Made by a program: the position numbers and the translations under genes | Notes under the pieces: model-generated | Databases searched by the model: none | Told to the model about the DNA's origin: nothing | What the model saw: the letters and a program-made list of their open reading frames with translations, nothing else | Part shown: piece after piece, positions 16,713 through 25,805 of the stretch | Layout of the letters: every line of letters starts with the position of its first letter | Position numbering within the stretch: position 1 is the stretch's first letter | NCBI RefSeq assembly: GCF_013155125.1 | Contig: NZ_CP053564.1 | Coordinates: 4,037,501-4,101,500, forward strand | Source: Pseudonocardia broussonetiae | GTDB lineage: Bacteria; Actinomycetota; Actinomycetes; Mycobacteriales; Pseudonocardiaceae | Direction: 5' to 3' | Length of the DNA stretch: 64,000 nucleotides

Positions 16713-17825
16713 GTGACCGCACGTGCCCTGTCCCTCCCTGCAACGGATCCCATCCTGGCCGGCCCGCCGGCTCCCCGACTGCCGCTGGTGGTCGGCAACA
16801 CCCCCCTCGTCAGAATCGATCAGCCCTTCACCGGTGACCCGCGGGGCTTCTGGGCGAAGTTGGAGGGCTTCAATCCCGGGGGGATCAAGGACCGGCCGGC
16901 CCTCCACATGGTCCGGCGCGCCAGGGAACGCGGCGATCTCGCCGACGGCGCCCGGATCGTCGAATCCACGAGCGGCACCCTCGGCCTCGGCCTGGCCCTG
17001 GCCGGGATCGCCTACGGACACCCGGTGACGTTGGTGAGCGACCCCGGTATGGAGCCGCTCATGCTCCGGCTCCTGCGGGCATACGGAGCCGAGGTCCACA
17101 CCGTCGACGAGCCGTGCGCCGAGGGCGGCTGGCAGGAGGCGCGCCGTCGCGCCGTCGGCAGCATCCTGCGCGACCACCCGGGCGCCTACTGCCCGGACCA
17201 GTACCACAACCCCGACAACGTCGCGGCCTACGCGCCGATGGCACATGAGCTCCTCGAGCAGACCGACGGCATCGACATCCTCGTGTGCTCGGTCGGCACC
17301 GGTGGTCACTCGGCAGGACTATCCTCCGTGCTCCGCGAACACCTCCCCGACCTGCGGGTGATCGGGGTCGACGCTATCGGATCGACGATCTTCGGCCAGT
17401 CCCCACGCCCGCGGCTGATGCGCGGCCTGGGTTCGAGCATCTACCCGCGCAACGTCGACTACCCGACGTTCGACGAGGTCCACTGGGTCGCACCCGCCGA
17501 GGCCGTGTGGGCGTGCCGGCGGCTGGCCTCGACGAGCTACGCGAGCGGTGGTTGGAGCGTGGGCGCGGTCGGGCTGGTTGCCGGCTGGGCCGCCCGTACG
17601 CATCCCGCCGGGACACGGATCGTGGCGATCTTCCCCGACGGCCCGCAGCGCTACTTCGACACCGTCTACAACGACGAGTTCTGCCGCCGCCACGGCCTGC
17701 TTGGTGCGGCCCCCGACCTCCATCCCGCCCGCATCGACGACCCGGGCGAGCGCGAGGTGACGAGCTGGACGCGGTGCACGACCGTCGTCGACCCCACCCG
17801 TTCCGGCACGACGCGGATCCCGTGA
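16713..17825 (+). CDS. PLP-dependent cysteine-synthase-family enzyme
   Basis: 370 aa, fold type II PLP enzyme. The PLP-lysine motif is [13 protein letters not shown] (family NPxxSxKDR, the Ser replaced by Gly-Ile here), followed by the substrate loop [12 protein letters not shown] and the phosphate-binding GTGGHSAG. It is longer than CysK (about 310 aa) at its C-terminus. It would act on O-acetylserine, cystathionine or a similar substrate. The stop overlaps the ATG of the MFS gene (TGATG), so the two form a unit. A cysteine-type enzyme paired with an exporter suggests thiol supply or thiol-conjugate export in metal(loid) resistance; this is inference. GTG start at 16713. Confidence 0.85.
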   Translation: MTARALSLPATDPILAGPPAPRLPLVVGNTPLVRIDQPFTGDPRGFWAKLEGFNPGGIKDRPALHMVRRARERGDLADGARIVESTSGTLGLGLALAGIAYGHPVTLVSDPGMEPLMLRLLRAYGAEVHTVDEPCAEGGWQEARRRAVGSILRDHPGAYCPDQYHNPDNVAAYAPMAHELLEQTDGIDILVCSVGTGGHSAGLSSVLREHLPDLRVIGVDAIGSTIFGQSPRPRLMRGLGSSIYPRNVDYPTFDEVHWVAPAEAVWACRRLASTSYASGGWSVGAVGLVAGWAARTHPAGTRIVAIFPDGPQRYFDTVYNDEFCRRHGLLGAAPDLHPARIDDPGEREVTSWTRCTTVVDPTRSGTTRIP

Positions 17826-19207
17826 TGCGCACGCTGACCCAGTACCGCTCCTTCTCGAGACCGGTGCAGCTGCTGCTGCTCAACCAGCTCACCATCAACC
17901 TCGGCTTCTACATGCTGATCCCGTACCTGGCGGCCCACCTGTCGGGCGGGCTGGGGCTCGCGACGTGGCTGGTGGGGCTGATCCTCGGGGTCCGCAACTT
18001 CGCCCAGCAGGGCATGTTCCTCGTCGGCGGCGCCCTGGCCGACCGCTTCGGGTACAAGCCGCTGATCGTGGCCGGGTGCGCGCTGCGGACTGTCGGGTTC
18101 GCGCTGCTGGGGTTCGTCGACTCCGTACCGGCGCTGATCGTGGCCTCGGCGGCGACGGGATTCGCCGGTGCGTTGTTCAATCCCGCGGTCCGCGCCTACC
18201 TGGCGCACGACGCGGGGGAGCGGCGGGTCGAGGCGTTCGCCCTGTTCAGCGTGTTCTACCAGGCGGGCATCCTGCTCGGCCCGCTCGTCGGGCTGGCGCT
18301 CACCGGCATCGCGTTCTCGGTGACGTGCCTGGTGGCCGCGGGGGTCTTCGCCGTGCTGACCCTGCTGCAGATCCGAGCCCTTCCGCCGCGCGGCGGCCCA
18401 CAGGACGGCGGCGCCGACGCGACCTCGTCGGGCTGGCGGGAGATCCTCGGCAACCGGTCCTTCCTATTGTTCGCCGCGGCGATGGCCGGGTCGTACGTCC
18501 TGTCGTTCCAGGTCTACCTGGCCCTGCCTCTGCAGGCCCAGGTGGTCACCGCGACCGCGTCTGACGCCACGATCCTGGTCGCCGTCCTGTTCGCCGTGTC
18601 CGGCCTGGTGACCATCCTCGGCCAGCTGCGGGTCACCGACTGGTGCCGTATCCGGCTCGGGCCCGCCCGTTCGATGGCCGCCGGGCTGCTCGTCCTGGCC
18701 GCAGCGTTCGTGCCGCTCCTCGCCGCCGAGGCGGTTCCGCCGGGTCCCGGCCGTTTGGGCGAGGTGGTCGGCATGGCCGCGCTGGTGCTGTCGGCCGCGG
18801 TGCTCGCCCTGGGCACGACGATCGTGTTCCCGTTCGAGATGAACACCATCGTCGCGCTCTCCGGGAACCGCCGGGTCGCCACCCACTACGGGCTCTACAA
18901 CACCGTCTGCGGCGTGGGCATCCTGCTGGGCAACCTGGGGACCGGCTGGGCACTGGACATCGCACGGTCCACCGGCGTTCCGGCGGCTCCGTGGCTGGTG
19001 CTGATCATCGTCGGGGTCGGCTGTGCGGCCGCGGTGGGTGCGTTACGCCGTCGCGGTCTGCTGCCGGCCGAGGAGCCGACCCGGCCCCGGGGTGGACGGC
19101 ACCGCCTGCGCCGCCGCCCACCGGGGGCCGGGTCCGCAGGCGCGGTACCGAGCGCGTCCGACAGTCGGTCGAAGAGCTTGATCACGAGCGCTCCGTCGAG
19201 GCGGTGA
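17825..19207 (+). CDS. MFS exporter
   Basis: 460 aa, major facilitator superfamily with 12 predicted helices. The first helix region is PVQLLLLNQLTINLGFYMLIPYLA, and the loop 2-3 motif is GGALADRFGYKPL (family GxLaDRxGrkp). The QAGILLGPLVGLAL segment is the TM5 antiporter-type motif C of drug/H+ antiporters. ATG at 17825 overlaps the preceding stop by one base. The last 45 residues are basic and low in complexity, probably a cytoplasmic tail. Substrate unknown; coupled to the PLP enzyme, it may export that enzyme's product or a thiol-metal conjugate. Confidence 0.9.
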   Translation: MRTLTQYRSFSRPVQLLLLNQLTINLGFYMLIPYLAAHLSGGLGLATWLVGLILGVRNFAQQGMFLVGGALADRFGYKPLIVAGCALRTVGFALLGFVDSVPALIVASAATGFAGALFNPAVRAYLAHDAGERRVEAFALFSVFYQAGILLGPLVGLALTGIAFSVTCLVAAGVFAVLTLLQIRALPPRGGPQDGGADATSSGWREILGNRSFLLFAAAMAGSYVLSFQVYLALPLQAQVVTATASDATILVAVLFAVSGLVTILGQLRVTDWCRIRLGPARSMAAGLLVLAAAFVPLLAAEAVPPGPGRLGEVVGMAALVLSAAVLALGTTIVFPFEMNTIVALSGNRRVATHYGLYNTVCGVGILLGNLGTGWALDIARSTGVPAAPWLVLIIVGVGCAAAVGALRRRGLLPAEEPTRPRGGRHRLRRRPPGAGSAGAVPSASDSRSKSLITSAPSRR

Positions 19208-19364
19208 TGCCGCCGCGCATCTCCGGAGAACATGCGCACCAAGGCTGTATTCCGGATGGCGCAGGCGTGCGCTCGAGGCGTTTGCAGCGGTTGTCACCAT
19301 GCCCGGTCGTGGGGGACCGATGGCGACGGACGCTGCTGTCGTCGAGATCCGGGCCGCGGTCGGA

Positions 19365-20000
19365 TCATGGCTGACCTGGCGACGGCAGCGGACGGTCGGC
19401 GACGCCGAGCAGGTAATGGCCGCGGATGCGGGTCAGCCAGCGCGGTCCGACGCGCAGTCCCTGGCGTTCGAGCTCGGCGACGAAGTCGGGGCCGCTGAAC
19501 CGGTCATGGGTGGGGTGGTCGAACAGCCACCGGTAGCCACGGGTGGCCAGCGCCGCGGCGGTGACCTCGTCGAAGTAGAACCGGCCGCCCGGGCGCAGCA
19601 CCCGGGCGATCTCGGTCAGCGCGGCCCGCCAGTCCGGGACGTGGTGGATGATCGCGAAGTCGAACACCGCGTCGTAGCCGGCGTCGGCGGCGCCCAGTGC
19701 GGCCCGCAGGTCGGTCATGTCCCCGACGGCCAGCCGCACCCGCTCTCCGTAGCCGCCCAGTCGACGGCGGGCCCGGGTGACCATCGCCGGGTCGAGGTCG
19801 ATCGCGTCCACCCGGGCCGCGGCGAAGCGCCGCAGGATCAGCTCGGTGCCGTACCCGGCGCCGCACCCGACCTCCAGCACGTGGGCGTCCGGCGCCAGCA
19901 CCCCGCCGAGGCGCAGCAGCGTCGGTGTCTCGTAGAACCGCTGCAGCGCCCGCCGCGGCGGGCTGTTCACCAGCGCGGTCTCCACCCGGTTCATCAACAT
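19365..20000 (-). CDS. Class I SAM-dependent methyltransferase
   Basis: 211 aa. SAM-binding motif I is VLEVGCGAGYGTELI; motif II is RVDAIDLDPAMV; the later FDFAIIHHVPDWRAAL and LRPGGRFYFDEV are typical of UbiE-like methyltransferases. ATG at 19998-20000 with GGAGGTCGGAC before it. It stands alone and divergent from the CmtR-type regulator at 20191. No Cys triad of ArsM type is visible, so arsenite methylation is not supported. The substrate is unknown. The 157 bp between it and the MFS gene contain nothing I can identify. Confidence 0.85.
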   Translation of the reverse strand: MLMNRVETALVNSPPRRALQRFYETPTLLRLGGVLAPDAHVLEVGCGAGYGTELILRRFAAARVDAIDLDPAMVTRARRRLGGYGERVRLAVGDMTDLRAALGAADAGYDAVFDFAIIHHVPDWRAALTEIARVLRPGGRFYFDEVTAAALATRGYRWLFDHPTHDRFSGPDFVAELERQGLRVGPRWLTRIRGHYLLGVADRPLPSPGQP

Positions 20001-20190
20001 GTCCGACCTCCGTCATCGTTCGAAGCTGTTGGCATCGCTGTTCAACGATGAATATCAGGCTTGTCTCGGAGTTGTCCAGCGCCTGCATCGCCACCACCCC
20101 GGGCGGCGGCGACGGAGTTCACGACCCGGCGGGCACGAAGAGCTGTGAGGCGGCTGGCCCAACATTGTCCGGGTCCGCTATCATCGCCGC

Positions 20191-20562
20191 ATGACGATGT
20201 CAGGTGAGACGTCGGCTCCGCCGCGGCAGGAGCTGGTTCCGGCGGCGGCGCTGTTCCACAGTCTGTCGGACACGACCCGGCTGGCGATCGTGCAGCGCCT
20301 GGCCGCGGGTGAGGCGAGGGTGGTGGACCTGACCGTGCGATTGGGGCTGGCCCAGTCGACGGTGTCGGCGCACCTGGCGTGCCTGCGCGACTGCGGACTG
20401 GTGCAGGGTCGGCCCGAGGGGCGGCAGATGTTCTACGCGCTGACCCGCCCGGAGCTGCTGGACCTGCTCGCCGCGGCGCAGACGCTGCTGGGCGCGACCG
20501 GCTCGGCGGTGGCCCTGTGCCCGAACTTCGGCGCCGAGGTCTCGGGAGTGCGTGGTGAGTGA
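20191..20562 (+). CDS. ArsR/SmtB-family CmtR-type Cd/Pb sensor
   Basis: 123 aa repressor with a winged helix (ARVVDLTVRLGLAQSTVSAHLACLRDCGLV). Cys64 and Cys68 in ACLRDC and Cys110 in ALCPNFG match in position and spacing the CmtR ligands Cys57/Cys61/Cys102 known from Mycobacterium tuberculosis, which sense Cd(II)/Pb(II). A TATCAT -10-like element ends six bases before the ATG, so the transcript may be leaderless. It overlaps the P-type ATPase gene by 8-11 bp, as cmtR does with its ATPase operon, and it should repress that operon without metal. Confidence 0.9.
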   Translation: MTMSGETSAPPRQELVPAAALFHSLSDTTRLAIVQRLAAGEARVVDLTVRLGLAQSTVSAHLACLRDCGLVQGRPEGRQMFYALTRPELLDLLAAAQTLLGATGSAVALCPNFGAEVSGVRGE

Positions 20563-22522
20563 CGCGTGTGGCTGCGGTGACGACGAGCCCCGCGGCGACG
20601 AGGGCGCAGAACGCGAGCCGGAGCGGCTGTGGGAGGTCAGCGAGCTGCGGTTCGCCGCGGGGTCGGGGGTGCTGCTGGCGGCGTCACTGATCGTCGGCTG
20701 GACCGGTGGGCCGGCGCCGCTGGAACTCGCTCTGCAGGCCGCGGCGTTGGCGGTGGGGGCGTGGACGTTCGTGCCCTCCACGCTGCGCCGCCTGGCCAAG
20801 GGCAAGATCGGGGTCGGCACCCTGATGACGATCGCCGCCGTCGGCGCCGTGCTGCTCGGCGAGGTCGGCGAAGCCGCGATGCTGGCGTTCCTGTTCTCCA
20901 TCAGCGAAGGCCTGGAGGAGTACTCGCTGGCCCGCACGCGGCGCGGGCTGCGCGCCCTGCTGTCGCTGGTCCCCGAGCAGGCCACCGTGCTGCGCGCCGG
21001 CCAGGAGATCGTGGTCGCCCCGACCGAGCTGCGGGTCGGGGACACCATGCTGGTCCGTCCCGGTGAACGGGTGGCCACCGACGGCCGGATCGCCGTCGGG
21101 CGCACCGCCCTGGACGTCTCGGCGATCACCGGGGAATCGGTTCCGGTCGAGGCCGGCCCCGGCGACGAGGTGTTCGCCGGGTCGATCAACGGCAGCGGGG
21201 TGCTCGAGGTCGAGGTCACCACCACCGCGGAGAACAACTCGCTGGCCCGGATCGTGGCCATCGTCGAGGCTGAGCAGGCCCGCAAGGGCGCCGCCCAGCG
21301 CCTCGCCGACCGCATCGCCAAACCACTGGTCCCGGGGGTGATGGTCGCCGCCGCGTTGATCGCCGCGATCGGCAGCGTCCTCGGCGACCCGCTGGTGTGG
21401 ATCGAACGCGCCCTGGTGGTGCTCGTGGCCGCGTCCCCGTGCGCACTGGCCATCTCGGTGCCGGTCACCGTGGTCGCCGCGATCGGCGCGGCCAGCAAGA
21501 TGGGTGTGCTGGTCAAGGGCGGCGCCGCGTTGGAGGGCATGGGTCGGATCCGGGGGATCGCGCTGGACAAGACCGGCACCCTGACCCGCAACCGACCCGT
21601 CGTGATCGAGGTCGCCACCGCCGCCGGCGCCTCCCGCGAACAGGTCCTCGACCTCGCCGCGGCGCTGGAGGCGCGCAGCGAACACCCCCTCGCCCGGGCA
21701 ATCCTGGCCGCGGTCGACCAGCCCACCCCGGCCACCGACGTGCAGGCGGTGCCCGGCGCCGGACTGACCGGCCGGCGCGACGGCCGGGCGCTGCGGCTGG
21801 GCCGGCCGGGCTGGATCGACGCGGGCGCGCTGGCCGACCCGGTGGCGCGGATGCAGGCCGACGGGGCCACCGCGGTGCTCATCGAGGCCGACGGAGAGCT
21901 GCTCGGGGCGGTCGCGGTCCGCGACGAACTCCGCCCCGAGGCCGCCGAGGTCGTCAGCCGGTTGCGCCGCGACGGGTACCGGATCGCGATGCTCACCGGC
22001 GACAACCGCGCCACCGCCACCGCGCTGGCCGCGCAGGCCGGGATCACCGAAGTGCATGCCGAGCTGCGCCCCGAGGACAAGGCCACCCTGATCGCGACAC
22101 TGCGCACCGAGCGGCCCACCGCGATGGTCGGCGACGGTGTCAACGACGCCCCCGCGCTGGCCACCGCCGACCTGGGGATTGCGATGGGCGCGATGGGCAC
22201 CGACGTGGCCATCGAGACCGCCGACGTCGCGCTGATGGGCGAGGACCTGCGCCACCTGCCCCAGGCGCTGGACCACGCCCGCCGCGCCCGGACGATCATG
22301 CTTCAGAACGTCGGGTTGTCACTGGCCATCGTCATCGTGCTGATGCCGTTGGCTCTGCTCGGCGTCCTCGGCCTCGCCGCCGTCGTCGCCGTACACGAGC
22401 TCGCCGAGATCGTGGTCATCGCCAACGGCGTCCGCGCTGGGCGGGCCCGCCCCCTGCCCAGCCGAGCGCCGGAACCCGCCGCGGATCCGACCCGGCCCGT
22501 CGCTAGCGGCGTCAAGATCTGA
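20552..22522 (+). CDS. P1B-type heavy-metal ATPase (CtpG-like)
   Basis: 656 aa exporter. Motifs in order are the actuator TGES (SAITGESVPVE), the TM motif VAASPCALAIS, the phosphorylation site DKTGTLT, the N-domain HP (ARSEHPLARAI) and [10 protein letters not shown]. The membrane metal motif is SPC instead of CPC, and the last helix holds VHELAEIVVIANG. There is no N-terminal HMA domain; the start CGCGDDE is a short Cys-rich metal hook. SPC is known from the P1B-4 group, whereas CmtR-linked CtpG is tied to Cd/Pb, so substrate should be stated as divalent soft/transition metal only. GTG start at 20552 or 20555, overlapping the regulator. Confidence 0.9.
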   Translation: MVSDACGCGDDEPRGDEGAEREPERLWEVSELRFAAGSGVLLAASLIVGWTGGPAPLELALQAAALAVGAWTFVPSTLRRLAKGKIGVGTLMTIAAVGAVLLGEVGEAAMLAFLFSISEGLEEYSLARTRRGLRALLSLVPEQATVLRAGQEIVVAPTELRVGDTMLVRPGERVATDGRIAVGRTALDVSAITGESVPVEAGPGDEVFAGSINGSGVLEVEVTTTAENNSLARIVAIVEAEQARKGAAQRLADRIAKPLVPGVMVAAALIAAIGSVLGDPLVWIERALVVLVAASPCALAISVPVTVVAAIGAASKMGVLVKGGAALEGMGRIRGIALDKTGTLTRNRPVVIEVATAAGASREQVLDLAAALEARSEHPLARAILAAVDQPTPATDVQAVPGAGLTGRRDGRALRLGRPGWIDAGALADPVARMQADGATAVLIEADGELLGAVAVRDELRPEAAEVVSRLRRDGYRIAMLTGDNRATATALAAQAGITEVHAELRPEDKATLIATLRTERPTAMVGDGVNDAPALATADLGIAMGAMGTDVAIETADVALMGEDLRHLPQALDHARRARTIMLQNVGLSLAIVIVLMPLALLGVLGLAAVVAVHELAEIVVIANGVRAGRARPLPSRAPEPAADPTRPVASGVKI

Positions 22523-22605
22523 CATCCGTACCGCGATCTGCGGAAACGAGATGATCACCGAGGCCTGCGAGGACGATGCTGCAAGCCCGGCCGGTTCGTC
22601 GGCTG

Positions 22606-23487
22606 TCAGGTGAGGGGGTGGAAAGTGGCGCCGTCGTCGTCGGAGCGGTACACCCCGCCGGCGGTGGCGGCGAGCAGCGTGGCGCCGGTGGCGGTGAGGG
22701 CCTGCGGGCGGCCGCCGGGAACGACGCCGACCTGCTGCCAGCCCGCTCCGCCGGTGGTGCTGGCGAACAGCGCGCCGTCGAGGCCGATGCCGTAGACGGT
22801 GCCGGTCGGGGCCCAGGACAGGTACGCCAGGGCCGGCCCGGTGGGCGCGGTGAAGATGCGGCCGCCGTCGCGGCTGGCCGCGACGCCGCCCTGCACGGTC
22901 GCCAGGATCACGGTGGGGTCGGCGGGGTCGGCCGCGATGTCCAGGGCGGCCAGCGCGACGCGGGTGTCCCAGCTGTGGCCGCCGTCGGTGCTGGCCCGCA
23001 GGACCCGGTTGGTGGCGTCGTAGCCGTACACGGCGCCGGGGACGGCTTCCAGGGCGTGGAAGTCGACCTGCCCGGCGAGCCCGAGCGCGGTCCAGGTGGC
23101 GCCGGCGTCGGTGCTCTCGACCACGCCGAGAGGGTTGGCGACCTGCTCACCGGGGCCGGGATGGCCGCTGGACAGGAATGCGCCCGGCCCGGTGATGGTG
23201 AACCCCATCAGGTCCCGACCGGTGCTGTCCGCGCGTTCCAAGGCACCACCGGGGCTGCTGCGGAACAGGCCGTCGTGGGTGGCCACGAACACCGTGTCGT
23301 CGGCCGGGTCGATGCCCAGCCCGTGCACGTGCTCATAGGGCAGCCCGGCCGAGCCGACCCCCGGCTGCCCTGCACCGTGCCCCTCCGAACCGGTGCCGGC
23401 CGAACACCCGGCGAGCAGGATCGCGGCCGCCGCACCCAGCGCGAGGGCCCGAAGGGACGGGGTGCGTGGAGTCAGCTGAGATGCCAT
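22606..23487 (-). CDS. F510_1955-type BNR-repeat lipoprotein
   Basis: 293 aa. Signal peptide and lipobox (LLAGCSAG), then a six- or seven-bladed propeller of sialidase/BNR type with Asp-box-like repeats (STDAGATWT, STDGGHSWD, SRDGGRIF, SDDDGATFH). The segment YEHVHGLGIDPADDTVFVATHDGL is the family hallmark (F510_1955 family, annotated as glycosyl hydrolase). It is exported and membrane-anchored; function is not established, but this family is common in actinobacterial metal-resistance islands next to CcdA/TlpA genes, as here. ATG 23485-23487 with GGAAGGA before it. Confidence 0.85.
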   Translation of the reverse strand: MASQLTPRTPSLRALALGAAAAILLAGCSAGTGSEGHGAGQPGVGSAGLPYEHVHGLGIDPADDTVFVATHDGLFRSSPGGALERADSTGRDLMGFTITGPGAFLSSGHPGPGEQVANPLGVVESTDAGATWTALGLAGQVDFHALEAVPGAVYGYDATNRVLRASTDGGHSWDTRVALAALDIAADPADPTVILATVQGGVAASRDGGRIFTAPTGPALAYLSWAPTGTVYGIGLDGALFASTTGGAGWQQVGVVPGGRPQALTATGATLLAATAGGVYRSDDDGATFHPLT

Positions 23488-23551
23488 GTCGGCGTTCCTT
23501 CCTGCTGGACCGGCTCGTCGAGGGGTGCTTGGGCGCAGCCCCAGATGAGGG

Positions 23552-24237
23552 TCACGGGGTGGGCTCGAGGGCGGCCCGTACGGCCGCGGTGACCTGTTGG
23601 GGAGTATGGAACACCAGCGGGTCGGTGATCCGTTCGATGGTGCCGTCGGGGTGGACGAGCCAGTTGCTGGGCAGTACCGGCGGTGCGCCCAGCGCGGCCT
23701 GCAGCGTGTGGTCCGGGTCGGTCACCGACTCAGGGCGATCTCGCCGGCCAGCGCCAGCGCGTCGGCGGGCCGGTCCCGGACGTTGACCCCGAGCACCGTG
23801 ATCGCGTCGGGATCGGCGGCGTAGGTGTTGAGCACGGGGATCTCCGCGCGGCAGGGCCCGCACCACGACGCCCACTGGTTGAGCAGCACCGGCCGCCCGG
23901 CCAGCACCGCCCCGAGTGGCACCGCCCCGGGTTCGCCCAGGCACGGCAGCACGACCGCGGCGAGCGGGCCCCGGGCCGCCGCGGCATCCGGGGCGGCGGT
24001 CGGGCAGGGCGGTAACGCGGCCGGGGCGGCGGCGAGCGTTGAGTCGTCGGGGCGCTGGGCGGCGGTGCTCTCGGCCGGCACCGGTTGTGGCCCGACGGCC
24101 GGCTCGATCGGCATGCTCGGTCGGGGCCACAGCGCGATCACCCCGGCCGCCGCCAACGCCGTGCCTCGTCGCGGTCGCGGCCGCGGCGGACCCGGTCCGG
24201 GTCGTGCGGGGCAGCCCCGCGTCCGGAATCCCCGCAT
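23552..24237 (-). pseudogene. TlpA/DsbE-like thiol-disulfide protein, frameshifted
   Basis: A membrane-anchored thioredoxin-like protein read from about 24237: helix AAAGVIALWP, linker, then GRPVLLNQWASWCGPCRAEIPVLN with the WCxxC active site. Near 23738 the frame runs into TGA after GEIALSR, whereas the next frame continues with ESVTDPDHTLQAALGAPP and ends at 23552 with TPQQVTAAVRAALEP. The paralogue at 51987-52685 reads straight through the same spot (YPSVTDPDAALLSAL), so one base is missing here. It could be real inactivation or a sequencing error. It is the fourth gene of the lspA-tlpA-ccdA set. Confidence 0.75.
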
Positions 24238-24265
24238 CGCGGGTCACAGCGTCGCGGGTCACAGC
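24237..24265. repeat. Two tandem copies of a 15-bp unit between ccdA and the tlpA-like gene
   Basis: tcgcgggtcacagc occurs at 24237-24250 and 24252-24265. A degenerate third copy (ctgggtgtcacagc) is near 24282-24295, at the stop of ccdA. It lies over the expected start region of the frameshifted TlpA gene, so slippage here may have altered that start. Confidence 0.6.
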
Positions 24266-24288
24266 AGCAGGTATCCCATCGCTGGGTG

Positions 24289-25083
24289 TCACAGCGGCAG
24301 GGTGTAGCCGCCGATGGGGCCGCGCATCCACGCGATGAACTCGCCCCATGCCCCGGTGACCAGCAGCGCCCCGAGGACCAGCAGCATGATCCCGCCGGTG
24401 ATCTGCAGCGCGCGGATGTGGCGGCGCATCCACACCGTGGTGCGCACCGCCCACTGGGCGCCCAGCGCGATCAGCACGAACGGGATGCCGAGGCCGGCGC
24501 AGTAGGCCAGTACCAGGACCAGCCCGCGCACGGTGGACGACCCGACCTCGGTGCCGGTGGCCAGCGCGATCACCCCGGTCAGGGTGGGGCCCAGGCACGG
24601 GGTCCAGCCCAGCCCGTACACCGCGCCCAGCACCGGGGCGCCGGCCAGCCCGCCGCGCGGCACTTTGTGGATGCGCACATCGCGCTGCAACGCGGGGATG
24701 AACCCGAGGAACACCAGCCCCATCGCGATGGTCACCACCCCGCCCAGGCGCTGCAGCAGCAACTCGTTGCCGATCAACCAGTCCGACAGGCCCAGCACCA
24801 GCAGCACCCCGGCGGTGAACACCACGGTGAAGCCGCCCACGAACAGCATCGCCGCCCCGGCCACCCGCCACCGCCCGGCCCGCACGGCGGTCCGCCCGAA
24901 GGTCTTGTCGCCACCGGGCATCGCGGGCACGTCGGCGCCGACCAGCCCGGCCAGATAGCCGACGTAACCCGGCACCAGCGGCAGGCAGCACGGCGAGGCG
25001 AAGGAGATCGCGCCGGCGGCGAGCGCCAGCGCGAATGCCACCAGCAGCGGCCCGGAGATGGCCAGCTCGGTCAGGCCGTTCAC
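24289..25083 (-). CDS. ccdA: CcdA-type thiol-redox membrane protein
   Basis: 264 aa, DsbD/CcdA family that carries electrons from cytoplasmic thioredoxin across the membrane to extracytoplasmic TlpA-type proteins. Six helices; the redox cysteines are in ASPCCLPLVPGY (TM1) and GWTPCLGPTL (TM4). It overlaps the upstream TlpA-like lipoprotein gene by 4 bp, so the two are almost certainly partners. The protein is very similar along its whole length to the CcdA at 57315 (MNGLTELAISGPLL..., GGVVTIAMGLVFLG), showing duplication of the module. Confidence 0.92.
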   Translation of the reverse strand: MNGLTELAISGPLLVAFALALAAGAISFASPCCLPLVPGYVGYLAGLVGADVPAMPGGDKTFGRTAVRAGRWRVAGAAMLFVGGFTVVFTAGVLLVLGLSDWLIGNELLLQRLGGVVTIAMGLVFLGFIPALQRDVRIHKVPRGGLAGAPVLGAVYGLGWTPCLGPTLTGVIALATGTEVGSSTVRGLVLVLAYCAGLGIPFVLIALGAQWAVRTTVWMRRHIRALQITGGIMLLVLGALLVTGAWGEFIAWMRGPIGGYTLPL

Positions 25084-25805
25084 GACCCGCTCCCATTCTG
25101 GGCGTCGGCCGGTGCCGAGGACCCCGGCGCCGCGTCGGCAGGCTCGGCTGCGACCCGTTGCACCACCGGCAGCAGCTCGGAGACCCGGACCGCGGTGAGG
25201 AACACCGCCGCCACCCGGTGCTGCCGGTCCAGCACGATCGTCGACGGGACGGTGCTACGGGGGAACCCGCTGAGCGCGAGCAGGGATCGGCCGGGATTGT
25301 CGAAGATCGACGGGTAGGTGATGGCGCGGTCGGCCATGAAGTCGCGGGCGGCGTCAGCGGAGTCGCGCACATCGATACCCAGCAGCGTCACCCCTTCCGG
25401 CTGCATCTGCTCATGGATCTGCTGCAGGCCGGGCATCTCCTCCCGGCACGGCCCACACCACGCCCCCCAGATGTTGAGCACCACCACCTGCCCCGGGAAG
25501 TCCTGCAGCCCGACCGTGGCGCCCGGCTCGAGCAGGCTCTCCCCGGACAGCCCGCGCACGGCGCCCCGGGTGGCGGGCGGATCGTAGAAGATCCGGGTCT
25601 GCCCGCCCGGGGCCACGAAGGTGAACTCACCGGCCTGGCTGGGTGCATCACCGGTCGCGGAGGCGAAGGAACACCCGGCCAGCATCATCAGCAGTACGGC
25701 CGCCGCGGCGAGAACCCGCAGCCGGACGGGCGCGGCGAGCCGGGTCGAGCTCGGTGAGTACGCCCGGACCGACGACCCGTCCGCACCCATGCGCCCGTCA
25801 CTCAT
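25080..25805 (-). CDS. TlpA/ResA-like thioredoxin lipoprotein
   Basis: 241 aa. Basic start, membrane segment and lipobox (MMLAGCSFAS), then the exclusive motif FVAPGGQTRIFYDPP, the catalytic WGAWCGPCREE and the C-terminal thioredoxin part with cis-Pro region (STVPSTIVLDRQH). It should be anchored outside the membrane and be reduced by the neighbouring CcdA. Metal-stressed envelopes need such reductants because Cu, Hg and Cd attack thiols. The ATG at 25803-25805 overlaps the LspA stop; the tail has a 20-residue Ala/Pro/Ser extension. The protein at 56686 is a close paralogue. Confidence 0.92.
   Translation of the reverse strand: MSDGRMGADGSSVRAYSPSSTRLAAPVRLRVLAAAAVLLMMLAGCSFASATGDAPSQAGEFTFVAPGGQTRIFYDPPATRGAVRGLSGESLLEPGATVGLQDFPGQVVVLNIWGAWCGPCREEMPGLQQIHEQMQPEGVTLLGIDVRDSADAARDFMADRAITYPSIFDNPGRSLLALSGFPRSTVPSTIVLDRQHRVAAVFLTAVRVSELLPVVQRVAAEPADAAPGSSAPADAQNGSGS

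Noticed and set aside
19365..20000. Methyltransferase as ArsM (arsenite methyltransferase)
   Set aside because: ArsM's conserved Cys residues are absent; only generic SAM motifs are visible.
20191..20562. ArsR-family gene as arsenic sensor
   Set aside because: The Cys positions match CmtR (Cd/Pb), not the CVC motif of arsenic ArsR.
20200..22299. Long open frame (699 codons) on the strand opposite the P-type ATPase
   Set aside because: Antisense shadow of a GC-rich gene: composition is Ser/Arg/Ala-rich with no motif, while the plus strand has all ATPase motifs.
24237..24295. Repeats after ccdA as iterons or an attachment site
   Set aside because: Only two good copies; no integrase, Rep protein or tRNA nearby.
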